IMG/VR virus record: IMGVR_UViG_3300010400_000008
Span: 1-56,745 of that record
Length of the DNA: 56,745 nt
Source: a virus
Strand: one strand, 5' to 3'
Both the position numbers and the translations under genes were made by a program. The notes beneath the pieces were generated by a model. It made no database searches and had not been told where the DNA came from. It worked only from the letters and a program-made list of their open reading frames with translations. Positions 16,405 to 23,569 of the stretch are shown piece by piece; position 1 is the stretch's first letter; the number at the start of each line of letters is the position of its first letter.

Positions 16405-16920
16405 CTATTCCATCGGCTCACCCACGACGATCGCCCCGCCGCGCACCTCGCCCGCATAGCGCCCGTCCATGAGGTCGCCCAGCAAGTCGCGCGCCCCGTC
16501 GGCGAAGAAGCGCGGCATGGCTTTGCCGACCATGACCGCATAGCCTGCGTCGCCCGTCGCCGGCCGCAGCTCGATCCGGCCGGCCAGGCGCTGCACATCC
16601 AGGCGCAGGGGGCTGCCCAGCGCATACCAGAGGCCGCGCCCGACGTAGATCCGCAGCCGGTCGCGTCCGTCCTTGCCCCACGGCTCGTACACGATTCGCA
16701 CGAACATGGATGGCGCGCGGCCGGGTCCGGCCTGGCGCTTCCGGGGCGTGGCACGTTCAGCGCCGGGCCGGGCCAGCTGGCGCTGCTCGGCTGCGGCGAT
16801 CTGCTCCTGCTCATCAGCAAGCTGGCGTAGCTCAGTGGCGATGGTGCGGCGCTGCGCGGGCGTCGGGCGCCGGCCGAGCATGGTCAGCAGGGTAGCGCGC
16901 AGGGGGCTGTCAGCGGCCAT
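16405..16920 (-). CDS. Hypothetical protein with possible AbrB-like C-terminal domain
   Basis: Encodes 171 residues from the ATG at 16920 (AGGAGG 7 bases upstream). Residues 1-50 are an Arg/Gln-rich coiled coil (RRTIATELRQLADEQEQIAA). The second half reads DRLRIYVGRGLWYALGSPLR then VQRLAGRIELRPA, similar to swapped-hairpin AbrB/SpoVT-type DNA-binding domains (IxxPxxLWxxLG...). It is the last gene of the minus-strand operon. DNA binding is tentative. Confidence 0.5.
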   Translation of the reverse strand: MAADSPLRATLLTMLGRRPTPAQRRTIATELRQLADEQEQIAAAEQRQLARPGAERATPRKRQAGPGRAPSMFVRIVYEPWGKDGRDRLRIYVGRGLWYALGSPLRLDVQRLAGRIELRPATGDAGYAVMVGKAMPRFFADGARDLLGDLMDGRYAGEVRGGAIVVGEPME

Positions 16921-16922
16921 AA

Positions 16923-17261
16923 TCACGCCTCCTGTTTCAGATACCAGCGATTCCAGAGCACCGTCAGCGCCTCGGCAATGCCCTCGGCCGCGGGCTGGCT
17001 GCCCAGCAGCGCCGCGAGTAGCGCCGCCGCCTGCGGCTCGCGCGGGTCGTCGGCCGGGTCGTAGCGCTCGTCAGGTTCCACCGCGCTGGCCAGATTGAGC
17101 ACGGCCTGGCAGGTTGCAGCCTTGAGGGTGGCGCGCGCGGCCAGACCATCCTGCACCAGCTGGCGGACCATCGCCCCACGCGAGAGGCCCTGCGCGACGG
17201 CCTCCTGCTCGATCAGATCGAGCAAGGGGCCGAAGTCGATATCGAGGCGTTGTTGTGGCAT
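16923..17261 (-). CDS. Ribbon-helix-helix-like regulator
   Basis: A 112-residue protein with AGGAG six bases before ATG. The first 45 residues fit a ribbon-helix-helix domain: strand QRLDIDF, helix PLLDLIEQEAVAQG, turn LS, helix RGAMVRQLVQDGLAAR. The C-terminal two thirds is helical and unassigned. A local transcriptional regulator or the antitoxin-like partner of a neighbour is possible; no toxin was recognised nearby. Confidence 0.5.
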   Translation of the reverse strand: MPQQRLDIDFGPLLDLIEQEAVAQGLSRGAMVRQLVQDGLAARATLKAATCQAVLNLASAVEPDERYDPADDPREPQAAALLAALLGSQPAAEGIAEALTVLWNRWYLKQEA

Positions 17262-17263
17262 GA

Positions 17264-17731
17264 TCAGCTCCTGAAAAAGTCATCGGCCCATTGGAACGCC
17301 ACCCCGGCATCGCGCGCGGCCTGCTCGTCTTCTGGCCGGTCGCCGACAGAGAGCGTGTCGGCTGCTGCATAGGCGTAGCGCGCCATGGCCTCGCGGATCA
17401 TGGCGCCGCTCGGCTTCCGGCGCGCGGCGGCTGCGGGGTCGTTGTAGGGCGCTTTGCCGCGCGCGTCCGCGAAACAGACAAAGACGCTCTCCCAATCGAG
17501 CCGCAGCCGGTAGCACACATCGGCGATCTTGCGCTCCCAATCGGCCTCGGTCACAAGGCCAAACGCCACGCCGCCCTGGTTGGTGATGACGCCGACACTA
17601 TGGCCGGCGTGGCGCAGCTCCGCAAGCTTTCGCCCCCGCCCCGGCAGCGGCTGCCAGGTGTGGTAGTCGCGATCGGGATTGTCCATGTAGCCGCTGATGA
17701 GCGTGCCGTCAAGGTCGAACAGGTACAACAT
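17264..17731 (-). CDS. HAD-family phosphatase (PNKP/HisB-N-like)
   Basis: Encodes 155 residues from the ATG at 17731 (AGGAG 8 bases upstream; the longer frame has no such site). Motif I DLDGTL at residues 5-10, motif II VITNQGG, motif III lysine in RRKPSG and motif IV VGDRPEDEQAARDAG are all present. The pattern with TNQGG is that of histidinol-phosphate/polynucleotide 3'-phosphatase-like HAD proteins. It might repair or process nucleic acid ends; the substrate cannot be read from sequence. Confidence 0.75.
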   Translation of the reverse strand: MLYLFDLDGTLISGYMDNPDRDYHTWQPLPGRGRKLAELRHAGHSVGVITNQGGVAFGLVTEADWERKIADVCYRLRLDWESVFVCFADARGKAPYNDPAAAARRKPSGAMIREAMARYAYAAADTLSVGDRPEDEQAARDAGVAFQWADDFFRS

Positions 17732-17784
17732 CTTCGTCTCTCCTGGCGGCGCCGGGGTAGCGCTCGGCGCCGCCACGTTGTCGC

Positions 17785-18246
17785 CTACATCGCCGGCAGT
17801 GTGGCGACGCCGCGCTTGTCGATCCAGGCCGCACAGTGCTCAGCATAGGCCAGCGGGCTGACGCTGCTCGGACGCGCATCCCACCAACCCATCAGGCGCG
17901 GCGCCTTGACCTTGCCCGTGGCCTTCACGATGACTCGGAACTGGCCGCGCACGAAGGTATCGGTGTAGCCGTAGACGATCTCCTGCTCCGGTTGCTGGTC
18001 GTCGGCAACGCAGAGCAGGTAATCCCAGCTCTCCGTCCCGCGCTTGTTTCCGTCCTGGTAGAAGATCGTGAAGACGGTCCCGCTCGGCACGTCATTGCCG
18101 ACATAGCACTGATAGCTGTGGTGATTGTCATGGCCGTTGCGCGCGTGATCTTCGCGCACCACCAGCTTCTCCAGCCCCTTCACATACATCTTGCCCCAGT
18201 TACTGGTGTGGCTCTCCTGCCCGCTGACATACTCGATGCTTGCCAT
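17785..18246 (-). CDS. Hypothetical protein, first gene of a minus-strand unit
   Basis: Encodes 153 residues from the ATG at 18246, chosen because AAGGAG lies 7 bases upstream and the promoter (18351-18380) would sit within any longer version. The sequence is beta-rich with His/Asp clusters (REDHARNGHDNHHSYQCYVG) and SGTVFTIFYQDGNKRG. No family recognised. A structured 98-base leader precedes it. Confidence 0.55.
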   Translation of the reverse strand: MASIEYVSGQESHTSNWGKMYVKGLEKLVVREDHARNGHDNHHSYQCYVGNDVPSGTVFTIFYQDGNKRGTESWDYLLCVADDQQPEQEIVYGYTDTFVRGQFRVIVKATGKVKAPRLMGWWDARPSSVSPLAYAEHCAAWIDKRGVATLPAM

Positions 18247-18263
18247 GGAAATGCTCCTTGCGC

Positions 18264-18342
18264 TATACTGCGCAGAGCGGCCTCGGCCGCGACGGTGGCG
18301 ATGCTTTGCGGTTCCTAGGCCAGTGGAGCATCGCCATTTCTT
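18264..18342 (+). ncRNA. Candidate antisense small RNA in the leader of 17785-18246
   Basis: On the plus strand TTGCCA (18240-18245), an 18-base spacer and TATACT (18264-18269) form a promoter. Downstream, GGCGATGCT (18297-18305) pairs with AGCATCGCC (18327-18335) and is followed by ATTTCTT, a plausible terminator. The product would be about 65 bases, fully complementary to the minus-strand 5' leader. It could control that operon; expression is not proven. Confidence 0.3.
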
Positions 18343-18350
18343 ATGCACGT

Positions 18351-18380
18351 AGTATATCAGATACTTATCTGATTAGTCAA
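18351..18380 (-). promoter_or_regulatory. Minus-strand promoter with operator in the spacer
   Basis: Read on the minus strand: TTGACT, 18-base spacer, TATACT, about 105 bases before the ATG at 18246. The spacer carries an 8-2-8 inverted repeat ATCAGATA-CT-TATCTGAT (18356-18373), so a dimeric regulator bound there would block RNA polymerase. The -35 overlaps the last codons of the gene at 18377. Local AT content is much higher than in the surrounding DNA. Confidence 0.7.
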
Positions 18381-19291
18381 GCATTTGTTACACGATCTTC
18401 TATCCGGTTTTGCCGATCAGATCCCTGGTCTTTATCCCACCACACAATCGCCAGCGCGACCCCATACGTGCTCACGACCAGCGCCCACTCCCACCCGAGC
18501 GCCGCATCCAGCACCACGCCGGTCCAGCTCGCCACGGCCAGCGCAAGCGCCTGGCGCGGCGTGCGCATCGCCAGCCAGAGCGGCAGATGGTCGTAGGAGC
18601 TGCCGGCGAACTGCGGCGCGAGACTGAGCAGCAGGATGAGCCGCGCGCGATCGTCCTTCCAGCGGAGCAGCCCGAGCGCCAGGAGCGGCAGGGTCAGGAT
18701 CGGGGCGGTGTGGCGCCCGGCGCCGACGTTCGTTAGCCACGCGAGCGGCCACTGCGGCCACACGAGCAGGCTGATCAGGACAATGCCCGCGCCGGCCAGC
18801 AGCGCCCGCCGGGCGGGCCGTGCGAGCCACAGCGCGGCGCCGATCGACGGCTTGGCGGCTAAGATGCAGCCGAGCCAGGGCAGGCCGGCAGCGGCGGTCA
18901 GCAGCGGCGACCACTGCCCATACACGACCGCGACCCACAGCGGCGCGGACAAGAGCATGCCCAGCAGGGCCGGGTGGGTGCGGTGGGCATAGGTGAGCAG
19001 CGCGACGGAGAGGCCGATAAAGAGAGCAGCGGCGATCGGGTCCGGCAGTGGGGTGAGGGGGAGCACGAGCAGCAGCGCGGGCAGGGGATAATAGAGCGGG
19101 GCATCGGCGGGGTAGTCGCGACCGGGGCCGAGCGCCGGATCGGCGTAGGAGTTGTGACCCGCGAGCAGCTGCCGCGCGCCACGCAGCGGCCAGGTCAGAT
19201 CCGCGGCGTGGCCCAGCGGCCAGAGGACTGCCAGGCACAGCGCGGCGGCCAGCAGGCCTGCGGCCAGCGGGATGAGGATGCGACGGGGCAT
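18377..19291 (-). CDS. Polytopic membrane protein, GT87-like
   Basis: A 304-residue protein with AAGGAG 5 bases before ATG and about eight hydrophobic segments, beginning with ILIPLAAGLLAAALCLAVLW. It has features of family 87 polyprenyl-phosphate sugar transferases: an early acidic/aromatic loop (GHNSYADP...), VYGQWSPLL and AAKPSIGAAL. These enzymes add mannose or arabinose to lipid-linked glycans. It is shorter than cellular members, so it may be a minimal enzyme modifying host surface glycans, for example for superinfection exclusion. Confidence 0.55.
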   Translation of the reverse strand: MPRRILIPLAAGLLAAALCLAVLWPLGHAADLTWPLRGARQLLAGHNSYADPALGPGRDYPADAPLYYPLPALLLVLPLTPLPDPIAAALFIGLSVALLTYAHRTHPALLGMLLSAPLWVAVVYGQWSPLLTAAAGLPWLGCILAAKPSIGAALWLARPARRALLAGAGIVLISLLVWPQWPLAWLTNVGAGRHTAPILTLPLLALGLLRWKDDRARLILLLSLAPQFAGSSYDHLPLWLAMRTPRQALALAVASWTGVVLDAALGWEWALVVSTYGVALAIVWWDKDQGSDRQNRIEDRVTNA

Positions 19292-19328
19292 GGGGGCTCC
19301 TTATTCAGTTACATGGTCGGGGGAGGCG

Positions 19329-19363
19329 AACGCCCCAGGCCTCGATCTGAGACCTGGGGCGTT
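19329..19363. terminator. Hairpin between minus-strand genes
   Basis: AACGCCCCAGG(C/T)CTC pairs with its inverted copy (15-bp stem, one mismatch, 5-base loop GATCT). It lies between the genes ending at 19378 and starting at 19291. There is no strong T-tract, so it may be a partial terminator or mRNA-stabilising hairpin. Confidence 0.5.
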
Positions 19364-19377
19364 GTGCGTGGGGAGGA

Positions 19378-19803
19378 TTAGGGGGTGACGAGTGACGCCT
19401 GAAAGGCCAGGTGGGTGGCGTAGGCGCTGAGGAGCGCCATATCACTGACCGTGTCGTACAGGTGCGCCTGCTGGCGGAGGGCTGCGGCCAGCGCCGGCGC
19501 GCCGGCTTGCTCCTGGTCGTAGGCCTGGGTCAGGTAGTGGTCGCGCAGCGCCGCGCGGATGGTTTCGCGGCTGTCGGGCCAGTCGTCGTCCGGCTGCCAA
19601 AACGACGGCGTGACACACCCGCAATACCGAATGGCGGCATCGAACCGGCGATGCATGACGCCGTCGATGACCTGGAACGCGTCGCGCATGACCCCGCCCA
19701 CGCGCAGGCCCGCGACCGACTGGCCGCAGGTCAGGCAGCGCGAGGTTGGGCCGAACGTGACGACGGTTGGGACGTTGGCGATCGTGTTGAACGTCGTGGG
19801 CAC
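19378..19803 (-). CDS. Hypothetical protein with putative zinc site
   Basis: A 141-residue protein from a GTG preceded by GGAGG at 8 bases. The N-terminal segment has CLTCGQSV and later YCGCVTPSFW, a possible split C4 zinc site, then a helical region (RETIRAALRDHYLTQAYDQE). No family recognised. Its start overlaps the stop of the next upstream gene (TAGTG). Confidence 0.5.
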   Translation of the reverse strand: MPTTFNTIANVPTVVTFGPTSRCLTCGQSVAGLRVGGVMRDAFQVIDGVMHRRFDAAIRYCGCVTPSFWQPDDDWPDSRETIRAALRDHYLTQAYDQEQAGAPALAAALRQQAHLYDTVSDMALLSAYATHLAFQASLVTP

Positions 19804-20006
19804 TAGTTGTTCCTCCAGTTCTGCGGCTGTCCCTTGGTCCAGGCCTGCGGCGGCACGGGTGGCAGCGCCTGGTGGCGTTGGCGTTCGGCCATATCCTGCC
19901 GCTGCTGTCGCCGGCGCGTGTCACGCCGCTCGCGCAGGATCTCGATGAGTAGCCACGCCAGCAGCGCGAGTGCTGCGCCATCGAACAGTGCCCGGAGCGT
20001 GCTCAC
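19803..20006 (-). CDS. Small single-span membrane protein
   Basis: Encodes 67 residues from a GTG in a GTGA overlap with the upstream gene. One transmembrane helix (ALFDGAALALLAWLLIEIL) is followed by a strongly basic/Gln helix (RERRDTRRRQQRQ). It could be an accessory of the exported protein encoded just upstream; an accessory lysis role is possible but the main lysis cassette is elsewhere. Confidence 0.45.
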   Translation of the reverse strand: MSTLRALFDGAALALLAWLLIEILRERRDTRRRQQRQDMAERQRHQALPPVPPQAWTKGQPQNWRNN

Positions 20007-20308
20007 GGCCGCACCGCCTGCGCGGTCGCCCGCGCGCGGACGTCTGCCTCCAGGGCCTGCGCGTTGATTGTGGCCTCGGCCAGCGTGGCCCCGTAGGCGG
20101 TGTACGCGCCGATCGGGGCGGGCGATCCGCCGCTGGTGAAGCCATCGACCGTCCCCGCGATCGTGACGGCCGGCGTGGGCGCCGGCTGGCGCGGCACGAC
20201 GACGGCCGCGCGGGGCGGGACGTGGACGACGGCGCGCGGCAGTGCGGACGGGGACGGGGCCGCGCTCGACAGGAGCACGGCGGCGATGATGATTAGCAGG
20301 TATTTCAT
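20003..20308 (-). CDS. Exported small protein with signal peptide
   Basis: Encodes 101 residues from the ATG at 20308 (AGGAG 8 bases upstream). The N-terminus MKYLLIIIAAVLLSSAAPSP is a clear signal peptide without a lipobox cysteine. The mature part is Pro/Ala/Val-rich, then ATINAQALEADVRARATAQA. Start and stop overlap the neighbouring genes by 4 bases. Function unknown. Confidence 0.5.
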   Translation of the reverse strand: MKYLLIIIAAVLLSSAAPSPSALPRAVVHVPPRAAVVVPRQPAPTPAVTIAGTVDGFTSGGSPAPIGAYTAYGATLAEATINAQALEADVRARATAQAVRP

Positions 20309-20520
20309 GGGGTAGGCTCCTCTCCAATCCACCGGGCGTTGGCACTGGTCCAACGCCCGCTATTGATAAACTCAGCCGCCTGGCGCAGCGCGGCCTCTGT
20401 CCAGCGCCGATCGGCTATGGCAGGGTCGCGCACCGGCACCAGGTCGGACTCCATTGCCACATACACACCGTTCACTATCAGGAAGTAGCGGCCCTGCCTT
20501 AGAATGACCTCTGCGTTCAC
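20305..20520 (-). CDS. Small hypothetical protein
   Basis: A 71-residue protein embedded in a chain of ATGA overlaps. It reads RQGRYFLIVNGVYVAMESD then a helix TEAALRQAAEFINSGRW. The N-terminal strand pair could be a small beta domain. No family recognised. Confidence 0.5.
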   Translation of the reverse strand: MNAEVILRQGRYFLIVNGVYVAMESDLVPVRDPAIADRRWTEAALRQAAEFINSGRWTSANARWIGEEPTP

Positions 20521-21065
20521 TTCCCCTCCTTCATCTCCGCTGCCAGCGTATCGGCGTTGGCCTGGGCGGCCTCTTGGCTCTCACAACTGGTGCCGGTGAC
20601 CACGCCGATCACGGCGCGTGTCGTCGGGCTGTATACGTCCTGCGTGACGCTGTAGCAGGCGGTCTCGACATACACCACCACCGGCGTCTGGGTCGGCGGC
20701 TCCGCTGTGGCGGTAGGTGGCGCGGGCGTGGCGCTGGGGGCGATCGTCGCGGCCGGTGCGGCCGTGGGTGGGACGACGGCCGGCGCGGCGTTGGTCGCGG
20801 GCGGCCGCCGGGTGGTCGGCGATGGCAGGAACGAGATTGCGCCAATCACGGCCAGCACCACCACCAGGGCGCCGACGATGCCGGCGACCAGGCGCCGGTC
20901 GGTGCGCGGCTGCGCATCTGCTGGCGGGACGGCGGCGGGCGCGCTCCGCCGGTTGCTCCAGGTCCGCGCGCGGGCCGGCGGCGGCTCCTGCTGGGCGGCC
21001 GCGCGCCGCTCAGCCTCGATCATGATTCGACCGCGTTCGTCGCGATCCTCCTGTGTGATCTGCAT
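20517..21065 (-). CDS. Single-span membrane protein with Pro/Thr stalk
   Basis: A 182-residue protein. A charged N-terminal region precedes one transmembrane helix (VAGIVGALVVVLAVIGAISFL, about residues 60-80), then a Pro/Ala/Thr stalk with ATAEPPTQTPVVVYVETACY and an outer segment with two cysteines (ACY, TSCES). The stalk style is typical of Chloroflexota surface proteins. Likely type II membrane orientation. Role unknown. Confidence 0.5.
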   Translation of the reverse strand: MQITQEDRDERGRIMIEAERRAAAQQEPPPARARTWSNRRSAPAAVPPADAQPRTDRRLVAGIVGALVVVLAVIGAISFLPSPTTRRPPATNAAPAVVPPTAAPAATIAPSATPAPPTATAEPPTQTPVVVYVETACYSVTQDVYSPTTRAVIGVVTGTSCESQEAAQANADTLAAEMKEGK

Positions 21066-22294
21066 CAGCGCACCTCCACAAAGCGATAGGTATGCGGCTC
21101 GTCAGTTATGTCGACAATGATGCCGGTCGCGCGCCACACTTTGATCAGGTCGCTGGCCTGCGTCGAGCCGATGCCCGCCGCCGCCATCAGGCGGGCGCGC
21201 TTCCATCCGGTCGTGCCCAGCTCGCAGCGTGCGACCTGGAGCGTGTTCAGCTCGTTCGCGGCCGGGTCCGCGGCTTCGTACGCATTCGTGCGAATACGCG
21301 CATTCGCGGCCTCATCGGCGTTCGCGGCCGCGTTCGTTGTGCGTCCTGCTGCGATCGACGGTGCGGCCATCTCCACCATGGTATCGACTGGGCCGGCCGC
21401 ACGCGGCATGCGGATTGGCGCGGCCTCCGTCCGGTCGCGCGACTCGACAGAACGATCGGCGATGCCCAGATCGCGTAGGCTGATGCGCTGATCGGTCTCT
21501 GCCGCCGGCAGACTGGTCTGGGTCAGGCTCTCGCCGATGTACTCCAGGATCTCCTGGACATCATCGTTATCGGCCAGCGCCTCGAAGGGCATCATGGCAC
21601 CGCTCACCCGCTGCACGCTCTCACCCACCTCGCGCAGCGTGCGATCGATACCCGTGACCAGGCCGTGCATGACACCGGCCAGCTCCTCGCGCTCCTCGAT
21701 CGTCAGGTTCGCAAAGCCGAGCAGGGCCTTCTCCTGGGCGCGCAGCAGGGTCGCGCGCAAGATCGCGATGTCGGCCTGGGCTTGCAGCTCGTAGCGCTTG
21801 ACCAGGTGGGCCTGGCGCACCTGCTCGATGAGCTGATCGGGCGTGACCGGCGTCCAGAGCAGCGCCGGGATGATAATGAAGCCGATGATCCCGATCAGCA
21901 CCTGCTGGTAGACCAGGTTGCTGTCGGCCACCACCGGCTGCGCCTGCCACCAGCTCGTCTGAATGCGAAACGAGTAGTAGAATAGGAATAGCGCACAGCC
22001 GATGATGACCCCGTAGCCCCAGGTGCGCGCGTTGACCTTCTGGAGCAACATCCCCGCCGGCGACCACGGGATGAGGAACGAGGTCAGACTCGGCGGCGCC
22101 AGCACCAGGATCGCGGTGAAGGCTGCGGCGATCAGGCGATCGTCGGTGAGCTGGCTCTGCACACGCCACCAGTAGACCGCGCTGGCGCCCATGCCGATGA
22201 GCGCGATGAGGATAAGGCCGGTCTTGGCGGTGAACTCAAAGCCAGACGCGCGCCGCCCCTGCCGGCGCATCATATCCAGATAGCGGGATGACAT
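21065..22294 (-). CDS. Membrane-anchored protein with C-terminal winged-helix-like domain
   Basis: Encodes 409 residues from the ATG at 22294 (AAAGGA 8 bases upstream). Four hydrophobic segments occupy residues about 25-170 (GLILIALIGMGASAVYWW; LIAAAFTAILVLAPP; YGVIIGCALFLFYYSF; VLIGIIGFIIIPALLW). A long coiled coil follows. The last 70 residues (WKRARLMAAAGIGSTQASDLI then GIIVDITDEPHTYRFVEV) resemble a winged helix. An Ala/Asn-rich linker is encoded by GCGAA-rich DNA. Probably tethers DNA or a regulator to the membrane. Confidence 0.55.
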   Translation of the reverse strand: MSSRYLDMMRRQGRRASGFEFTAKTGLILIALIGMGASAVYWWRVQSQLTDDRLIAAAFTAILVLAPPSLTSFLIPWSPAGMLLQKVNARTWGYGVIIGCALFLFYYSFRIQTSWWQAQPVVADSNLVYQQVLIGIIGFIIIPALLWTPVTPDQLIEQVRQAHLVKRYELQAQADIAILRATLLRAQEKALLGFANLTIEEREELAGVMHGLVTGIDRTLREVGESVQRVSGAMMPFEALADNDDVQEILEYIGESLTQTSLPAAETDQRISLRDLGIADRSVESRDRTEAAPIRMPRAAGPVDTMVEMAAPSIAAGRTTNAAANADEAANARIRTNAYEAADPAANELNTLQVARCELGTTGWKRARLMAAAGIGSTQASDLIKVWRATGIIVDITDEPHTYRFVEVR

Positions 22295-22326
22295 TGCGCA
22301 CATCCTTTCGCGTGCGCGAGCCGTGG

Positions 22327-22375
22327 TACAATCCCACGCTCGCATTGCGTCCCTAAGAGCTTCCAATGTGAGCAC
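22327..22375 (+). promoter_or_regulatory. Antisense extended -10 plus hairpin in the leader of 21065-22294
   Basis: Plus-strand TGGTACAAT (22324-22332) is an extended -10. It is followed by a 10-bp stem, GCTCGCATTG with CAATGTGAGC. The layout repeats that at 18264, 23483 and 32634: a plus-strand promoter-like box and hairpin just upstream of a minus-strand gene. It may be a small antisense RNA or simply a leader hairpin. Confidence 0.25.
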
Positions 22376-22417
22376 CGCGCCGGTCGTTGTGCAAGCAGCG
22401 ACCGGCGCTCCGACTTC

Positions 22418-23464
22418 CTACCGATCCTCGATCAGATGGCCATTCGTCGCGGGTTTCAGCCACCCGCGCACGGTCGACTCGCTAAAGCCCAGCTCGCGGG
22501 CGATGTCGAGGAGCGACCGCCCACGCGCGAGTTGTTCGCGCACATGGGCCACGACTCGCGCGTGGGTCGGCGGCGTGTCGCCGAACACCATGATCTGTTC
22601 GCGAGCCTCGGCCAACGACTCGCGAAGCTGCACGATCTCCTGCTCCCGATTCGCGAGCCCAGCCTTCGCGTTCGCGACGGTTGCTCGCAGATTCGCGGCC
22701 TCATCGTGCTCGCTCGCGGCGATCGTGGTCTTGATATGGAGCTGTTCGCGGGCCTCGCTGAGCTGCTCGCGAAGCCGCACGATCGCTTGCTCCTGATTCG
22801 CGGCCTGTTCGCGCAGACTCGCGGCGTCGGCCGATCCGTTCGCGGCCTGTTGCTCGATCAGTGTGAGCCGTTCGCGAGCGCTCGCCTCCGATTCGCGAGC
22901 CAGGGCCAGATCGGACGTCGTGCTCGCGAGCAACGCCCGATCGTTCGCGGTTTGTTCGCGGAGGCTCGCGACTTGATCGCGGAGCGGCAGATCCACCGCC
23001 GTGCCGGCCGCCGCGATCAGGCGCTCGGCTAGCTTCGAGAGACACAAGATCAGCCCCGGCACGGCCAGGTTGACCGCGAACCAGAGCGCCGCCGCGACCG
23101 CATAGCGCGCGTCGACCCCCAGCCACGGCAGCGGCACATCACTCGCGCCGAACAGGAGGAGCGCCTGCCGGCCACCGCGCAGGTAGCCGGCGGTGAGGTT
23201 GGCCAGCGCCTGCACACTGAGCACCGCCACGAGCGCGCGGTTGGCCCAGGCGCGGGCCTGGAGGTCCAGGGCACTGAGCGCCCCGGCGCCGATGAGCAGC
23301 GCGACGGCGGCGAGCTCGACCACGATCGCGGCGGCCCAGGCGGCGGGCGCCCAGGTCTCAAACAGGCTAAACAGCCATTGGGTGCGCTCGATCGAGTAGC
23401 CCAGCAGCGCGATGAGCGCCAGGCCGGTCGCGATCGTCGCGGCGATGAGGAGTTTCCGATTCAC
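22418..23464 (-). CDS. Membrane-anchored coiled-coil protein with C-terminal HTH
   Basis: Encodes 348 residues from a GTG at 23464 with AAGGAG 8 bases upstream. Four hydrophobic helices fill residues 1-150 (LLIAATIATGLALIALLGY; AAIVVELAAVALLIGAGAL and others). Residues about 165-295 are a Gln/Glu/Ala coiled coil with repeated EQAAN and REQ units. The C-terminus GRSLLDIARELGFSESTVRGWL is a clear helix-turn-helix. Same plan as its neighbour 21065-22294 with a different DNA-binding end. Possible membrane anchor for phage DNA or partition. Confidence 0.6.
   Translation of the reverse strand: MNRKLLIAATIATGLALIALLGYSIERTQWLFSLFETWAPAAWAAAIVVELAAVALLIGAGALSALDLQARAWANRALVAVLSVQALANLTAGYLRGGRQALLLFGASDVPLPWLGVDARYAVAAALWFAVNLAVPGLILCLSKLAERLIAAAGTAVDLPLRDQVASLREQTANDRALLASTTSDLALARESEASARERLTLIEQQAANGSADAASLREQAANQEQAIVRLREQLSEAREQLHIKTTIAASEHDEAANLRATVANAKAGLANREQEIVQLRESLAEAREQIMVFGDTPPTHARVVAHVREQLARGRSLLDIARELGFSESTVRGWLKPATNGHLIEDR
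22480..23000. repeat. Dense TCGCG(A/G) array inside the coiled-coil gene
   Basis: In about 520 bases the pentamer TCGCG occurs roughly 25 times, often as TTCGCGAG, CTCGCGAA or TTCGCGG. On the coding strand it writes Arg-Glu (CGC GAA) and Ala-Asn/Ala-Ser (GCG AAC, GCG AGT). The neighbour gene has a shorter patch near 21255-21335, sharing ATTCGCGGCCTCATCG. It may only reflect low-complexity coiled coil, or be a DNA-binding array. Confidence 0.55.
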
Positions 23465-23482
23465 GTTTCTGACTCCTTGTGC

Positions 23483-23515
23483 TATCATTGCGCCACGCGG
23501 GGTGGCGCTCGAGAC
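23483..23515 (+). promoter_or_regulatory. Antisense -10 box and hairpin upstream of 22418-23464
   Basis: Plus-strand TGCTATCAT (23480-23488) is an extended -10, with TTCACG 17 bases upstream as a weak -35. Directly after it, GCGCCAC and GGTGGCGC form a short stem with loop GCGG. It may act as an antisense RNA start or as a terminator/leader hairpin for the minus-strand operon. Confidence 0.25.
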
Positions 23516-23569
23516 TCCAGCGCCGGCGGCGAGTCGGTGTCAGCGGCCCGCCGCACCCCGCCCCATCTC

